NCBI GenBank assembly: GCA_934047225.1
Contig: OW203986.1
Coordinates: forward strand, 15,751,221-15,815,220
Origin: Ypsolopha sequella
Taxonomy: Eukaryota; Arthropoda; Insecta; Lepidoptera; Ypsolophidae
Direction of reading: 5' to 3'
Length of the DNA: 64,000 nucleotides
Shown: positions 11,857 through 23,700 of the stretch, in pieces
Numbering within the stretch: the stretch's first letter is position 1
Layout: each line of letters begins with the position of its first letter
Notes under the pieces: model-generated
Database searches by the model: none
What the model saw: the letters and a program-made list of their open reading frames with translations, nothing else
What the model was told of the DNA's origin: nothing
Made by a program: the position numbers and the translations under genes

Positions 11857-12189
11857 CAGTGTTTCCCAGTCCATGGTCCGCGGACCGATGCCGGTCCGCG
11901 AAAAATATTCTGTTCAGTAGCTACTTTCAATTATAAAAACAAAACAAAGAAACAGAATGGATTTCAATGCAACGCTTCGTCTTTCCGAAACCAAACTACA
12001 ACCACGGCTTCATTTCGGCAACGAAGCAGCAACATATTTCAAATTAATTTTTCCTTTTGTATTTTCAGCTAATAGTTGAAGTAATAAAGCACTTCATAAT
12101 AAAAAAATAATGGTTTTATTTCCTATCGGTCGCTGAAATGTTTTTCATTTTTTTACCGGTCCGCAGGTAGAAAAGACTAGGAAACACTG
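11857..12189. mobile_element. hAT-type MITE with 8-bp target duplication
   Basis: The element begins CAGTGTTTCCCAG and ends with the inverse GGAAACACTG. It is flanked on both sides by the identical 8-mer ACTTAGAA (11849-11856 and 12190-12197). CAGNG ends plus an 8-bp duplication are the signature of hAT transposons. It is 333 bp long and non-coding. Inner inverted motifs include GGTCCGCGGACCGA and ACCGGTCCGC. Confidence 0.9.
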
Positions 12190-12650
12190 ACTTAGAACAT
12201 AGCCAATAATAAGTTGAGGCAATCGAGGTCAAGCAAAAAATCAATTAGGCACTACCATAGACTACTTAATACTCAGTCTATGGTACTACACAGGCTCGAA
12301 AAAGGATCTCCAATTACAATTGAATTGTCTTGCATACAATTCTAATTTTAGGCGAGGACGTCAAGATATCAGCTCAATCATAAACGGTTATGCAAATGTC
12401 AGCCCAGCTAGACAGATGCAGACACGAATAGGAAATTCCTACAAGGGTTGTCTGTAAACGGATGTGGAGTCAGATTCTGTCGCCTTTTAGAAGTTTACAT
12501 CTATGCACCGTAACTAGATACGTACAGTGGAGATCACATCAAGCTATACACTTGCAATACTAAATTAGCCCCTATAGTTAAGTGTATAAGATAGATACTA
12601 AGTCCAGAGTGTAAAGGTTAATGAGATCTCCACTGTACCAGACTACATAC

Positions 12651-12905
12651 CAGTGGCGTGCCTGGAACTTTTTGCATGAAAATTGGCAATGACAATGTCA
12701 AGTGAGTAAAAAGAAAGAAAACAATAAAAAAAGATTCTGAAAAAAAAACGTGTGGCGCCAAGGCTAGCATGCCCTAATTCGTAGCAGACAATTCCATACC
12801 ATGTCTTTTTCAAATCGTTTTTTATAATTATTTTAATTTTATACTAAGTATTAATACTTGACATTGTCATTGCTTTTCCAGCAAAAAATTCTAGGCACAC
12901 CACTG
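12651..12905. mobile_element. hAT-type MITE (CAGTGGCGTGC family), copy 1
   Basis: It starts CAGTGGCGTGCCTGGAAC and ends CTAGGCACACCACTG. The inner arms pair GACAATGTCAAG with TTGACATTGTC. The flanks are CTACATAC and CTACATAT, an 8-bp target duplication with one mismatch. The 109-bp relative at 22149-22257 has a perfect duplication. Confidence 0.85.
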
Positions 12906-13146
12906 CTACATATAGCGCCAAAATATTCAGTGTTCCCTTGCAAGGGACTTGAAAAAAATACATTACCTTGCTTAAAATTTGTGTATAGAAGCGTTACTGC
13001 GCAGGTTATTTTGATCTCCTCCCTTTACAATGTATGTACAACAAGCCACTTATTTGCCTGGCACCATACGTAATAAATGTTATTATCTCAAATGGAACAC
13101 TTGAAGTTTTCATTGGAATAAAACCAAAATAGTTAAATCATTAAAT

Positions 13147-13152
13147 TTTATT
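13147..13152 (-). terminator. Poly(A) signal of the secreted protein gene
   Basis: AATAAA on the minus strand, about 205 nt beyond the TGA at 13357. It is the first clear signal after the stop. Confidence 0.55.
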
Positions 13153-13356
13153 AACATTTTAAACACAATCTAAATTAATAAACGCTATTCTTAAATCTAC
13201 GAGTAAATATATTTAATTATCACAATTTTCTCACAATGTCTATGTTCGTAAGATAAGTACATATAATATTTTAATCTTCTATGACATCAGATCTAAGTTC
13301 GCGTGGGTATTTGGTCGCTTAGTGTTAACTTACGATTACAATCTTGAATTGAAGTT

Positions 13357-16300
13357 TCATCTCTTGCCATAACCTGCAAATATACAAAATAAAATATATA
13401 AGGATTTGCAAACGGTTTCAAACTACTGGACAAGTAAATTTATGTAGTTGTGCATAATCTCCTTGAAAAGACGCTCATTTGGCAAACATTTTCAAAATAT
13501 GGCGTCATCGCTTTATTTTCTCGAGGTCTTTAGTCTAATTCAAACCCTTACATGCCACAGCGCAATCGGCTTAGCCATTTTCTAGATAAAACAGACAGAT
13601 AGACATAGCAGTTTAGCTATAAACATGTTTGTTTCTGCCGTCTCTATCTATTTATTACTAATAATAAAATAGTATGTACAATGAATATTATTATTAGCTT
13701 GGAAAGAGGCAAAAACAACTTTTTTTTTAATCTCTGACTGTACGGTCTATTTTAACTCGGGAACCACTCAACGGATATAGATGCGGTTTTCTTTATTATC
13801 ATCGTAGTGAGGGGTCAACAGATAACACATAAAATAACCGCCAAGCCGAAAACACTTTCAAGCGAGCGAAGCCGCGGATAAATCTAGCCTATGCTAATAA
13901 TAAAGTAGTAAAAATGTAGTGTCTACATTTTTGTATCTGTACTATTTTTACAAAATTTTAAAATGGGTTTAGTATTGTGTTGAGGCCAAAACTAAGTTGT
14001 CTGTCTGTCTGTATGTTCCGATTTAACTCAAGAACCACTTAACGGATTTGGATACAGTTTCCTTCATTATCATCGTAGTGATCTTGGCCAATATATAGTT
14101 TTGATAAAATAAACGCAAAGCCAAAAACTGTTGGTAATTGAAAGACACTTCCATTAAAGCGGAACCGCGGGCAAAAGCTAGGAAACAATAACATAATTGG
14201 AACCATAAAAGAATGATAGTAAAAAATTAGCAACTACAGATACATAAAAAAACAACAAAATGCTACTGACCACCTTTGGTTGCTGCTCCTGCAGAAGCGT
14301 GCGCCGAGGCCGAGCTACTCGAGAAGCTTCCGCCCTGGCTGTATGAGCCTGCACCAGCGCCGCTCAACGCTCCAGACAGACTCTTTGCCGATGCTCCAGC
14401 GCCATGCAAGCCAGCCAGATCTAGTCCACTATTGTGACCTCCAGAACCACAACCACTGTTACAGCCTCCGGCACCATTGTTACTAATTCCATTCCCGCTG
14501 TGGCCTCCCTGGTGTCCGAATCCACCGCTGAAAGCACCAGCCACTGCACCAGACTGTGCTCCGGCAGAAGCACCATTTGGAGAACCATAAGATCCACTAC
14601 CAGGCGCAGTAAGAGAAGCTCCGTGGACGTGATTTTGAGAATCACCTTGATATTTATTGCCTTGAGTTGATTGGATTCCGGCTCCAGCTTTTCCGCCATC
14701 ATATGGCTTTAACAGACCGGGTGGACCACCAAAACCACCGACGTAAGCTGCGGCACTGGCTCCTGCAACGGCGCTTGCCACTGCATTGTTTGACGATCCT
14801 CCATGATTATAATGAGGAAGAGAAGAAGCACAATTTCCTGTTGTACAGCTTGCTGGTTGCGAGCTCGGACTATATGATGGTGCTGCTGGAGCTTTCGGAA
14901 TATTTCCTGACGAAGACGGAACATTGCTAGGCAAATTTGCTTGTGGTGATGTGGTGGGATAGGATGGCTTACTAGGGACTGATACAGGGGAAAACGGTTT
15001 GGAGGGCAATGAGTAATCATTAGGTTTCAGTAGTCCTGAAGGTCCACCAAAACCGCCTGTATACACAGGCTGTTTTTGACTGGTAGGGCTAGCGCCAACA
15101 CTCGGTTTGGAGGGGCCATACACTCCCGATGTCAAGGGAGCTCCAGCGGTAGCGCCAGCGTTGGCTTGGCCTATAGAGGGATAGCCAGGACAATTTCCTG
15201 ATGCACAGTTAGATGGTGTAGGTCCAGAGGGAGCGAAATTTGGTGTTCCATAAATAGGTAGTTTGGAGCCAGTTGGTGCTGATGAAATGGTTTTACAGTT
15301 AGGAGTGGTACAGCCAGGAGCACCAGAAGGTCCGGTAGGGGTTGAATAGCCAGAAGTGCTAGAAGGGCCTGTTTGGGTCGCGTAGTTTGGTGTACCAGAG
15401 GGGCCTGTAGGTGCTTGGTAGCTTGGCGATGTCGGATCCCCGACACAATTTGGTGTAGTGCAGAGCGGAGATCTAGATGAGCCTGTAGGCGTTGGATACC
15501 CAGATGAACCACCACAGTTAGGTGTAGTGCAGCTAGGAGTGCCAGCAGATGGAGCACTGGGTGTTTGATAGGCAGGTGAACTTATAGCGCTACCGCAGTT
15601 AGGTGTGGTGCAGCCTTGAGATACTGGTCCTGCGGAAGCTGGATAGGATGGTGACCCTTGTGAATAGGTTGGATTTACATTTCCACTTTGGGAAGGAAAT
15701 CCACCACAATTGCCGGACGTGCAACCGGGTGTTCCTTTTGGACCGAGAGCTACAAAGGCAGGTTTATTTAAATTTGGATATCCTGGTGTCTTGGAGTCAC
15801 AACCTGGCGTGATACATTTTGTGCCTTCGACAGGTTTTTGTGGCGCTGTTACTCCATAGGTAGTGCTTGCAAAGTTGGTAGATCCCGAATTGATGTTGCT
15901 TGAACTATGAGCAGTATCTAAGTTATTGGAATCGCAATTCCCAAACGTACATTTAGAAGCACTCCCTTGAGAAGAACTGGCGGGATACGAACCATGAATA
16001 GGGACATTGTAGCTGGACGGTAAGTTACTTTCATAAGGGCCTGAACCAGGGGCGTTGCAATTAGGTGATTTGTTGCTGCATTTTGTACCCTGTACAGGTG
16101 TTTCTTTTGGTACCGTTAGAAGAGTAGAAGGCTTGTTATAAGTAGAGCCCGTGGCACCGGTTACGCCTCCTGCTGCTGCACCATATTGATTTGATGATGG
16201 TTTGTAGCCAGGGGAGTGCTCGTTACTTAAGTATGGGGGGCTAGGTGGGTAGGATGGTGTGTAGCCTCCGTGCTCAACGGGTTTAGTATTCGACGGTCCA

Positions 16301-17388
16301 CAATTACCAGATGAACACCCAGGTCCTGTAGCACCGTATCCTGATGTTTTATCCTTGTAAGAAGAAACATCATTGGCATCAAAAGAGTTCTTTGATCCGG
16401 CTGCTCCAGAAATATAGACGGGTATGTCTTGGTTGTTATCATTTTCAGACTGTGGACCTGATCCACACTGCCCAGAAGTGCACTTATTGGGGCTGGAGTT
16501 ACAGTTAGGACCCGCACAGTTTGCGGGGTTTTGTTTAGAGCAGTCACCACCGGTGCAAGGACTTCCATCTTTGTTGTATTGTAGTGCCCCAGCTAAGGCT
16601 CCTGCGGAAGCAGCTGCGTTTGCGCCACTGTTAGCTTGATTAAATCCATTGCCGTTATTTGCAGCCCCATTAAGTCCATTGGCTGCATTTGGACAGGCTC
16701 CTGTACCACAACCAGAACCGGTCGGGTTGCCATTGGCTCCTATAAATCCAGAACCGCTGTAGGTGAATGAATTTGATTGGGAACTGGCTTGTGAAGACGC
16801 GAAACTAGATGATGAAGACTTTGAGAAGCTTCCTGAGTAGGCACCTCCGGGCGCTACCAATGGTAAGTTCTGGTTACCGAAAGCACCTGCCACGGCGATG
16901 GCGTCGGCTAAGAAAGAAAAATAAAAAACTTATAAAAAAAAAAAAAAAAAATTTCATGTTCACTCTTTACGTGTCTAAATATTTTTACATACATACATGC
17001 TATAGATTTCTTTATTTATTATATTTTACTATACATACTATAGAGACTATAGATTTCCATCTGTTACGATCCTGACACACCTATTCTACATCCATTAATC
17101 TAAACATACAAGCTCATCTATTCCGGATGCTTTTGACATTGCCCTTCTTCAAAGTCGTCAATTTGGACAGCATACGTTACCTTCCGACTTGCGCACCATA
17201 AAATTCTTTCATCACTACTTTCATTCATCCTTTCTACATATTTTTCTTTTGTGAAAAGGATTGATAAGGAAATAATATTACTAAACAAACTCACCCTTAG
17301 CCAGTGCGCCGCCTTTGACCCCATATCCGTGCGGAGACCCCACCGCTAAGCTTATGAAAGTCAACACAAAGGCACACGTGAGCTCCAT
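13357..17388 (-). CDS. Secreted Ser/Gly/Ala/Pro-rich structural protein with paired cysteines
   Basis: Three exons read on the minus strand: 17388-17295, 16907-14271 and 13373-13357, joined at phase-1 introns with GT/AG borders, giving about 915 residues. Exon 1 is the signal peptide (MELTCAFVLTFISLAVGS) followed by PHGYGVKGG. The large exon is low complexity: Ser-rich blocks near both ends (SKSSSSSFASS, SFSSSSASAHAS), many GYP/SYP turns, and two copies of GGFGGPxGLLKP near residues 650 and 760. It has 32 mature cysteines in 16 close pairs, 14 of them C-x4-C such as CTTPNC, CTSGNC and CTTGNC. The tiny last exon gives the end GGYGKR. I do not recognise the family. Composition, signal peptide and gene layout suggest an extracellular matrix, cuticle or silk-like protein, with the cysteine pairs as cross-link sites (inference). 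If intron 2 is retained, the protein ends at TAG 14263-14265 instead, a few residues earlier. Confidence 0.85.
13720..14190. mobile_element. Two adjacent dispersed repeats in intron 2 of the secreted protein gene
   Basis: Copies at 13720-13905 and 13985-14190 both contain AACCACTyAACGGAT, a TTCATTATCATCGTAGTGA-like block, and end in CCGCGGrNAAAnCTAG. They belong to the same family as 445-612. Together they fill most of the intron between the large exon and the last coding exon. Confidence 0.6.
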
Positions 17389-17437
17389 CACCGTGAAGCT
17401 TCGTAATAACAATGTTGTTTTTCTGCAGCCGGCTGGC

Positions 17438-17446
17438 TTTATAAAG
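17438..17446 (-). promoter_or_regulatory. TATA box of the secreted protein gene
   Basis: CTTTATAAA on the minus strand, 50 nt upstream of the ATG at 17388. A start site about 30 nt downstream would leave a 5' leader of roughly 25 nt. A TATA box, a very short leader and a signal-peptide exon are the usual layout of strongly expressed insect structural protein genes. Confidence 0.7.
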
Positions 17447-17459
17447 TGATACACAGATA

Positions 17460-20200
17460 GGCGTCTGTGTTGTGCCTGCAAAAAACTTGATTACTGCGAA
17501 TCCGAGGCAGCGTGCGCGTAGGTAGGTGTTGTTTCCCGCATTCATTACAAGCGGTACATACTGACGCATGATCATTGTACCGAGAGGTGGATAGAACACT
17601 CGAAAATATATTATTCAGATTTCGTTCCCAAGCTTGTCGAGCTTAGCCCATTACAAGTAGGTGCGCGGGGAAATACGATGATACCATCGAGATCGGCTGA
17701 ACGACCCCGGATGAATATTTTTAGGGTTCCGCAGTACCTAAGAGGCACAAAAGGAACCTTTATGGTGAGACTCCGTTGTCCGTCCGCATGTCACAGCCTC
17801 ATAACAGCACCGTTAAAGATACGGACTACAGGAAAATATACAGAAAAAATATTGCGGTTGAGAAATACACGAAAAAAAAATGTCATAACTCCCAAAACTG
17901 TCGCATTACGGAATCCTAGGTACGAGAGTCCGACTCGCACTTGACCGCTTTTTTATTCTTGTGGTCATGCTCTAAAAGTTATTGACCATTGTTTTATGTG
18001 ACAAACATACTAATTCGATTAACACATACCTAGTAAATTATACCGTGTTTTTATGTTAGATATAGCGGAATATTATCTGAGAGCTTACTTATTTTAGAAA
18101 AATGTATCCTGATGAATGTAACGTCAGTTAATATGTTGAATTCGCATTATCGTAAAACAATAAGTAGATCGCAATCTGATCGTGCTTCGGATCCAAAACA
18201 TTATATGCAAAAAAAGATGGGTTTTATTTTATTATTTTATCTAATCAATTTTATTTTTAGGATTGAGCTGTATAAAAATTAACCCATCAAAAGGTGTAAT
18301 CAAAATAATTAATCTCATCTACATTTTCATCGCATCAAAGAGAATTTACATAATTTGGGACTTTGGGTCCCACAAAATGTTTAAATTTTATCGCCTATCG
18401 ATTAACGATGTCACGTGTAATCAAAATGCATCGATAGATTGCTAACGATAATGGGAATCCACATTTATGACATTGTAATTTATGATATTAACGTGACAAA
18501 GAAGATGGTCGCCCGTCGCCTTTGGTCATGAAGACGGAGCCTTGATTCTTGTAACGTTATTATTACGTTTTGAGTCAACTCGCTTATGTTTTCTCGCTCT
18601 AATAGTGGTGACCGAAAAGGACAAAAATTTCCTGGTGGGAAATAGATAGTGAATGCACCAAGAGTCGGTTCAATAAGTCGTGAGACCGCAGCCGTGCACT
18701 GTGGTGCACCTAAATGACACATCCGGGTGACGTACCGCCTCCATACGCACCACGAATTCCCCCCACATTCTTAAACTATATTTGTGCCGTCCATACTTAT
18801 TACTTGTCGTGTTGCTGACATTGAGTCTCTACACATAAAAGCCTCATCCGCAGATTGTTTACGCGATTTATGGCTTAATCTAGATCTTTCTGCGACTTCA
18901 ATAGAATGGTAAGAAGCTTAGAGCGATTGTATCTTTCTACTTAACCCTCTTAGTTCTCACTATCACTAAAACAATCGATCGCAGTCAAGTTCGTGGCATG
19001 GATCCATTTTACAAATATTCCTAATAAAATTCCCAACCAATTATAAATTTAATATCAAACATTAAATTTAACTTTTTCCTTCTTGTTGCCTATTTGCATC
19101 TGAGATTCGAAGAAACCGACAAGGATATCTACAATGTGATATTCGTTCTTGAACCTTTTCATCTCGAAAGGTCTATGCTACGCTTATTCATACCATAAAA
19201 TTAGTACTTTTATAAAGATGTTTTTTCAGTATTAAATGTTAACTACCCACTATATTAAATGTTAATATATATATTTAAATACGCTTTAATAAATTGCATG
19301 CTTTTCTCTTTTTCGGCTACCTGTATTAACTAAACTGTGTCCCTACGAGCAGAAGCAACTGACTCTTAAATGACAGGCTTTGCCTTACTTAAGTTTCAGT
19401 TGAACACATAATTTTTGTGAATACCTTAGCCTTAATTTTGTTGTAATTTTTAGGTTAAGATTTTTTTTTGATCCAATAAATAATTTTGTATTGTATTTGT
19501 ATATCTGACTGCCTCAATAAAAACTGTAGTCCACAGGGAAACCAATGAAATAGCCAATAAATTTTAAATCGCATTCATTATTATCCTTTACCAACTTAGC
19601 TAAGATCAGAAGATAAACTATTCTTATGGCTAGCTTCTAATTTAATTTACAAAATGAAATGCAAGTCCAGTTTATATTGTGCTAGAACTACAGTGATAGA
19701 TATTTTGTCGGGTCCTTTAGCAAGCGCCCACCGAGCGAGGTGAATGTCTTGATAGTGGGTACCTTTGCGTAGTTTATATGAACTCGTCCGGTTCGCGGGG
19801 AGCGTCCAAGTCCCGGTAGTGAATAACCGGGCGGAAATCGGCGCCGCCGCCGCCGCCCCTTCAACAAGCAACCACACCTATGTTAATCGCCGTTCTCTAC
19901 TTACGATAACAAAGCGAAAACACACACACAATAATAACGAAAATAACTCTCATTTTTTGGACAAAATCTCAGCTTCCCGGGAATGGAAGGGACAAAAACA
20001 AAAGAATAGGAGTCAAGACAGTGGAGTGCAGAAAAAGTGCTTCTTGATTTTTTGGACAGTTTATTGTGAAATTTCGGTAATACACAAGTATGCCAAGAGC
20101 GATGAACAATACAAAATAAAGCGACATACAACAACTTTCGTCATACTTCTCTAGAATACGGAGTAATGGAAATGATGTTTAGAAACATGATAGATAGATG
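17460..20200. other. Intergenic region between secreted protein gene and Ars2
   Basis: No supported gene. It contains a GGGTTCCGC-type repeat (17717-17955) and a GC-rich patch with a (GCC)n run at 19837-19858. A 129-codon plus-strand frame over 19765-20154 has no splice context or recognised similarity and is treated as chance. Confidence 0.5.
17717..17955 (+). mobile_element. GGGTTCCGT/CTCGCACTTGGCC-type repeat, copy 1
   Basis: It starts AGGGTTCCGCAGTACCTAAG and ends GAGTCCGACTCGCACTTGAC followed by a T-run. It belongs to an abundant lepidopteran dispersed repeat, also seen at 24328-24590, 50950-51232 and, in part, 51958-52135. Confidence 0.65.
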
Positions 20201-20326
20201 AACAGATTGTCATTTATTACATAGAAAATTAAAGAAACCTTTTACAAAGGTAAAATATACAGTACGATTTAGTGTTCTATTTATTTGTACTTAGACATCG
20301 ACTTACATGATACTGCATAAAATATG

Positions 20327-20332
20327 TTTATT
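20327..20332 (-). terminator. Candidate poly(A) signal of Ars2
   Basis: AATAAA on the minus strand about 405 nt past the stop codon. Further AATAAA copies lie at 20280-20285 and 20213-20218. Which one is used cannot be told from sequence. Confidence 0.4.
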
Positions 20333-20736
20333 AACATTTCAAAATATTATGATTTCTTAATTATAATCTCTGCTTATTTCCGAGTATAAAGTTAGCTTTC
20401 AGTTAACTTAGATCCCCAATTAAGATCCACAGGTTTATTGTTATATGGAAATGTAGAAGTTAAAACAAATAAATCAGAATCTTTAACAGTATTTCTAGCA
20501 ATTACATACGCAATCATAACGGGTTGCAGCACTAACAAAAAAAACGCCTTAATGGTTACAAAAAATGAGTAATTTATAAATATTTCAGAATATATTTAGG
20601 CAGTTTAAAATTACGGACATCATTATTGCATATGTAACAGCTAACTTACATACATTTATGTACGAAGAACGGGAATGCTTAATACAACAATTGCCATAAG
20701 AACAAGAAAGTCATGGAGCGTCCAAGTCACAACAAT

Positions 20737-23700
20737 TTAGAAAATGTCACCACTGTCCGGGAAGTCAAGATCGTTGTACGCGATAATTGGCCGCGACCGG
20801 TCCACATTTTCCCTGAAAATTATTCCCCTTTACTAAAAAAAACATGTCCTCTAATTTTGAAAACAAAAAAATGGTAAATTCGCGTTTGGTTATTAAAGTT
20901 TATAGCAACGTTTATTAAGCACAGTGTTAAATGAGCGAAGCCAATTAATATAAATTATGTAGGTTTAGTATGTATCGAAATACGTATTACTTTGCCAGGT
21001 CAGAAATATATAATGCATAAATAATACCGGGTGTAAATGACAGGAAAAGTTAAATAAAATCACATATTCTACTGATTACACTGAATAACTAACCTAAAGC
21101 ACAATTTGCCGCGCATTTTTTTTATATTATATTTTTGTCTTTTTTTTGTGCAGTAAAAACAGTAGAGTAGTGTGTTCATTTAATGTTACCTGTCTATGTG
21201 TTTGCACCCGGCATGGCATACACATAACTTTGCATAATTTTAGATCGGTACTATCGTGGAATGTTCCAGTCATCTTCTTTTAAATGTTATTATAAATATC
21301 ATGCGCATAAATTTTAAAAGTGGTTGAGCACAATTTTCCGCGATAGTTAGTGCCTATGTAAATAAAAAGTAAATACAAACAAATATCTATGTAAATATAA
21401 ATTTAATTGATTATTAGTTATTTGCAGTAATAGTTTCATTTAAACAGGATGTAATTCTGTCTATAGTATAAAATCAATAACGACAAAAATAACCAAATAT
21501 AAAACCATACGATTTTACAAAAACAATTAAATCATTAATCATTATATTTATTATTTATATGGGAATCAATCATTTTCGAACGAAACCTTCAAAATTAAAG
21601 CATCATAAACATAGTATTTTAGTAAAATTTAACGTGCACTTTCCTGCCCTTCACCTATAATAATAATAAACGAAAATAAATAAATGTTTAAGGTCAAACA
21701 TAATTAATACGTTTTTTACGTGTAAAGGTATACTTTTATAATATTATTATATACGCATTGATACTCGTCAAACAATTTCTTTACATAATTAATAATATTA
21801 TATAAGTATGCCTTTACACGTAAAAAAACGTATAGTATCGAAATAATGAATAATATTATAAAATAAAATTAATAATTATGTAAAGGAATTGATTGACGAG
21901 TATCAATGCGTATATAATAATATCATATAAGTATGCCTTCACACGTAAAACAACGTATAGTATCAAATAATGAATAATATTATAAAATAAAATTAATAAT
22001 TATGTAAAGGAATTGGTTGACGAGTATCACTGCGTATATAATAATATTATATAAGTACGCCTTTGCACGTAAAAAAACGTATAGTATCGAAATATGCTCG
22101 AAAAAAGACAAACAAAGCAAATTGTGAAAAATATAGTAGATACACAAGCAGTGGCGTGCACAGAACTTTTTTTAAATTAAATTTTTTCATATTTTTTTTA
22201 TTGTCAATCTTGACCTTTTGATTGCTTTTCCGGAAAAAAGTTCTATGCACGCCACTGTACACAAGGTAAAAATGGATGCACAAAAAAAAACAATATTTAT
22301 TGAATTTAATACATATAACCGTATGGAACCTGAAAAAAAAAAAAAAATTTTTTGCCCTTATAAATCAGGTTCCATAGGGTTTTAACTTTTCCGAAATCTA
22401 TTTTTTCTCTTTGCAAATATTTATTCCAGATGTTCCTGCGGTAGAGACCGGTACGGTAGAGATAACTTCGCGTCCTGCTCTCTCTCGAAGTCTCGCGTCA
22501 ATTCACGTCACGACACGTCACCACACCACTCCCGCTCCGCGCTGCTACCGCAGGAACCTCTATCTGTTTCAAATATCTCGGATCTATTTTTGTTATCTTT
22601 TGTATGTCATACTACCCAGTCTGTCCCTCGTACAAGTGCACATCCGAAAAGGGGTGAAACTAGATCTAAATACATCGACAAAAAAATGATTTTTTTTTTT
22701 TGAAAGTCTTTGTTTAGTAAATTAACGTTTTAAATTTTTTTTGCCTACCATGGAGACTTTGTATAAAATATGTCATAACTTTTGATCTATCGCGAGTAAT
22801 GCAACGAAATAAAACTGTTATAATCCTTAAGAATAGACGTTGCATACCAAATCAAAAACAAAACATAATCAACTAACATAACCATAAAAATAATATCCTA
22901 AAAGATTATTTCTTTAATATTTCCGTCTTTTATTTCAGTAATAGTAAATTTTTTCAAAATAATGTCCCCGTTTCACTATACTTTTATTCCTATTTATCAT
23001 TGCCTATTCCATTATCTTTGTAACAAAAAAAAAATACAACGTTCTATCATAAATACAATATTTTTTACGAGCGGTTAACCAAAGGCACTGCGCTCGCGTC
23101 CCATTCAAAGATACCCAGGTGGAGTATTTTTTCAAAATTAAAAAAAAAAGAAAAAAAATTCTTTGTTTTTGTCGATATATTTAGATCTAGTTTCACCCAC
23201 TTTCGGATGTGCACTTGTACGAGGGACATACTGTAAATTACAGTTTTTAATGTTTAAAGATTGATATAACTAATATCTTGGGAACCTTAGTACGAATATT
23301 AATTTGGTTTTCAATGTTACCTAGGAACTAAACCATTGACCGTTTGTGGTTCGGCGAAAATGTGAGGCGGACAGATAGAGCCTACTTCGACAAGAACAGA
23401 GACGCGAGCTAAAGGGTAATCTATATGCACACAAATTCTGTGTGTGTCTATAAGTACGACGTTACATAAAAATTAATAATAGTACACGACAGGGCCGCCC
23501 GCATTCTCGCCTGTCGCGTACTTTAGAAATTCTGACCGCGTTTGGTTTCGGTTCATTTTAATTAGTAAAAAGAAGGTTTTTATGTATGATTGCGCTGTAA
23601 CAAAAACCATTTCATTTTGTTTTAGTAACACAACTTAAAAAAGAGACTCCTTAATCCTAACGCCATATTATGTAGTGTATTTTTATAAATAACCAACTAA

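Noticed and set aside
14421..16639. Many open frames on both strands within the large exon of the secreted protein gene
   Set aside because: They are shadows of a long repetitive GC-richer exon; none has its own start context or recognisable domain.
19765..20154. 129-codon plus-strand open frame with a poly-Ala run
   Set aside because: The poly-Ala comes from a (GCC)n run, the rest is AT-rich and unlike protein, and there is no splice or promoter context.
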